This document shows positions 62,459-64,000 of a DNA stretch of 64,000 bases, piece by piece. Source of the stretch: Pseudomonadota bacterium (GTDB lineage: Bacteria; Pseudomonadota; Alphaproteobacteria; Sphingomonadales; Sphingomonadaceae). The first letter of the stretch is position 1; every line of letters begins with the position of its first letter. The stretch covers positions 47,659 to 111,658 of the forward strand of contig JAEZZI010000022.1 in assembly GCA_023418595.1 (NCBI GenBank), written 5' to 3'. The position numbers and the translations under genes are program-made. Under the pieces are notes generated by a model. The model ran no database searches. It saw only the letters and a program-made list of their open reading frames with translations, and was not told where the DNA came from.

Positions 62459-63975
62459 CCGAAGATACGCGCACCACCGTCGCGGTGCTTGAGGCGGGCG
62501 GGCGCAACGACGGGTGGAAGACCGTCATGCCTGGCATGATGCCGTTCCAGAAGGAAGGCACCAACTGGCGCTTCGAAACCGTGCCGCAGGTCGGACTGAA
62601 CGGACGGCGGGGCTATCAACCGCGCGGACGGGGACTGGGCGGATCGAGCGCGATCAACGCGATGCTCTATGTCCGCGGCCATCCGTGGGACTACGACAAT
62701 TGGGAGGCGCTGGGCTGCACCGGCTGGGGCTGGCGCGACGTGTTACCGGTATTCAAGCGCGCCGAGTGCAATGTCCGCGGTGCCGACGATTATCACGGCG
62801 ACAGCGGCCCGCTGCACGTCAGCGATCAGGATTACGCCCATCCCGGCAGCCGCGCCTTCATCGAAGCGGCGGAAAGCCTGCAAATCCCGTTCAACCCCGA
62901 TTTCAACGGCGCGCGGCAGGAAGGCGTCGGGCTGTATCAGGTGACGCAGCGTCGCGGCGAACGCTGGTCGGCGGCGCGCGCCTATCTGGGCGATGGAAAG
63001 CCGCCCGCCAATGTCCGCATCCTGACCGATGTGACCGCCGAACGGCTGGTCTTCCAGAATGGCCGGGCGGCCGGCGTGGATTATCGCCGCGGCGGCGAGC
63101 GGCGGACGATCCGCGCGCGGCGCGGCGTGGTGCTGGCAGGCGGCGTGTTCGGGACGCCGCAACTGCTGATGCTGTCGGGGATCGGGCCGGGCGCGCATCT
63201 TCGCGAGCACGGGATCGAGGTGCGGATCGATCGCGCGGCGGTGGGATCGGACCTTCAGGATCACCTCGACTATACCGCCGCGTTCGAGACACCGGGGGAC
63301 GAATTCCTCGGGCGGTCGCTCAAAGGGTCGCTGCGCTCGCTGGGTCAGATGTGGGAGTGGTTCCGCAAGCGTACCGGCGCGATGACGACGCCCTATGCCG
63401 AGGCGGGGGCATTCCTGTCGTCGCGGCCGGGGCTGCCCGCGCCCGACCTGCAACTCCATTTCCTGATCGCGATCGTCGAGGATCACGGGCGGACCAAGGT
63501 GCCGGGGCATGGCTTTTCGTGCCACGCCTGCGTGCTGCGTCCCGAAAGCCGTGGCACGGTGCGGCTCGCCTCCGCCGACGCGCGCGATGCGCCGCTGATC
63601 GATCCGGCGTTCCTGACCGATCGCCGCGACGTCGACCTGCTGATGAAGGGGGTGCGGGCGATGTATCGCATTCTCGAACAGCCTCAGATCACGCGCTATC
63701 GGGGGCGTGATCGCTATCCGGTCGATCTGGGCGATGACGACGCGCTGGAGGCGCTGATCCGGGCGCGCGCGGACACCATCTATCACCCGGTGGGCACGGC
63801 GCGGATGGGGCGCGATACGGATGCGGTGTGCGATCCCAGGCTCAAGGTGCGCGGGGTGGACGGGCTGTGGATCGGCGACGCGTCGATCATGCCGCGACTG
63901 GTGGGGGGCAACACCAATGCGCCGTCGATCATGATCGGCGAGCGGTGTGCGGAGTTCGTTAGGGGGGCGGGGTGA
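62392..63975 (+). CDS. GMC family FAD-dependent alcohol oxidoreductase
   Basis: A 527-residue flavoprotein. The N-terminal motif DYIVVGGGSGGSAVAGRLAE binds FAD; GMC signature 1 is RGLGGSSAINAMLYVRGHPW and signature 2 is RRGVVLAGGVFGTPQLLMLS. The C-terminal catalytic histidine is in YHPVGTARMG and the conserved Asn in GGNTNAPSIMIGE. It probably oxidises a primary or secondary alcohol, as choline or PEG/alkanol dehydrogenases do; the substrate is unknown. The ATG at 62392 lies 67 bases inside the hydroxylase gene and places the FAD motif at the N-terminus. The overlap suggests tight coupling of hydroxylation and alcohol oxidation (inference). Confidence 0.92.
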   Translation: MEEVDYIVVGGGSGGSAVAGRLAEDTRTTVAVLEAGGRNDGWKTVMPGMMPFQKEGTNWRFETVPQVGLNGRRGYQPRGRGLGGSSAINAMLYVRGHPWDYDNWEALGCTGWGWRDVLPVFKRAECNVRGADDYHGDSGPLHVSDQDYAHPGSRAFIEAAESLQIPFNPDFNGARQEGVGLYQVTQRRGERWSAARAYLGDGKPPANVRILTDVTAERLVFQNGRAAGVDYRRGGERRTIRARRGVVLAGGVFGTPQLLMLSGIGPGAHLREHGIEVRIDRAAVGSDLQDHLDYTAAFETPGDEFLGRSLKGSLRSLGQMWEWFRKRTGAMTTPYAEAGAFLSSRPGLPAPDLQLHFLIAIVEDHGRTKVPGHGFSCHACVLRPESRGTVRLASADARDAPLIDPAFLTDRRDVDLLMKGVRAMYRILEQPQITRYRGRDRYPVDLGDDDALEALIRARADTIYHPVGTARMGRDTDAVCDPRLKVRGVDGLWIGDASIMPRLVGGNTNAPSIMIGERCAEFVRGAG

Positions 63976-63980
63976 GAAAT

Positions 63981-64000
63981 CCGTTCGTGTCGAGCGAAGT
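63981..64000. repeat. Left half of a dispersed palindrome at the window edge
   Basis: CCGTTCGTGTCGAGCGAAGT is identical to the arm beginning at 5373. The partner arm must lie beyond the window. Confidence 0.8.

Overview
This window is a compact, GC-rich bacterial chromosome segment. It carries the carotenoid genes crtY-crtI-crtB, a PrsK/PrsR (PEP-CTERM-type) regulatory operon, the order hom - FAD oxidoreductase - class II fructose-bisphosphatase, and several families of short palindromic intergenic repeats. Together these point to an alphaproteobacterium of the Sphingomonas group (inference from gene content and protein style; no 16S rRNA is present). I see no insertion sequence, prophage, CRISPR array, tRNA or rRNA. 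No gap between genes exceeds about 300 bases.

Layout. 1-3.7 kb: the end of homoserine dehydrogenase, a BaiN-type flavoprotein, a small secreted protein and glpX. 3.9-8.8 kb: a CPBP membrane protease, a YadG/YadH-like ABC exporter, a DsbA-like thioredoxin and an M48 metalloprotease with TPR-like repeats. 8.9-11.3 kb: a PepSY protein - response regulator - histidine kinase operon. 11.5-14.8 kb: an ABC-F protein (Uup), a glutathione transferase and a DUF815 AAA+ ATPase. 14.9-21.7 kb: a tightly overlapped operon of sugar transferase - PrsK - PrsR - TPR protein, which I read as the regulatory and initiating part of an exosortase/PEP-CTERM-linked exopolysaccharide system, with a divergent GDP-mannose pyrophosphorylase (21.9 kb). 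23-29.8 kb: era, an FAH-family hydrolase, a large multi-PAS hybrid histidine kinase and purA. 29.8-31.9 kb: a thiolase and an enoyl-CoA hydratase (beta-oxidation type).

31.9-34.4 kb holds the least explained region. Reading leftwards, a 51-residue orphan peptide gene is followed by a frameshifted HEAT-repeat-like gene, a 310-residue protein with a His-Asp-His cluster and a HEAT-like tail, and an OmpR-type winged-helix protein with a degenerate receiver. The genes are almost contiguous, and a perfect TTACA/TGTAA dyad lies upstream. It is the best candidate here for an undescribed system.

34.5-38.5 kb: two PaaI-type thioesterases, a PQQ-type sugar dehydrogenase lipoprotein and a membrane-anchored sulfatase-like protein. 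38.7-45.1 kb: the rimP-nusA-ylxR-infB-rbfA operon, interrupted by three palindromic repeats. 45.1-49 kb: tdk, two small secreted proteins and gyrB. 49.3-53.6 kb: the carotenoid cluster crtY-crtI-(LOG gene)-crtB. 53.6-61.3 kb: small hypothetical genes, an Atm1-type ABC transporter, katG with a clear terminator, recQ, a DUF442 phosphatase-like protein and a membrane-anchored hypothetical. 61.5-64 kb: a sterol-desaturase-family hydroxylase overlapping a GMC oxidoreductase gene, then half of another palindrome at the window edge.

Seventeen dispersed palindromes fall into about five sequence families and occupy many of the gaps. They also generate most of the spurious reading frames between genes.
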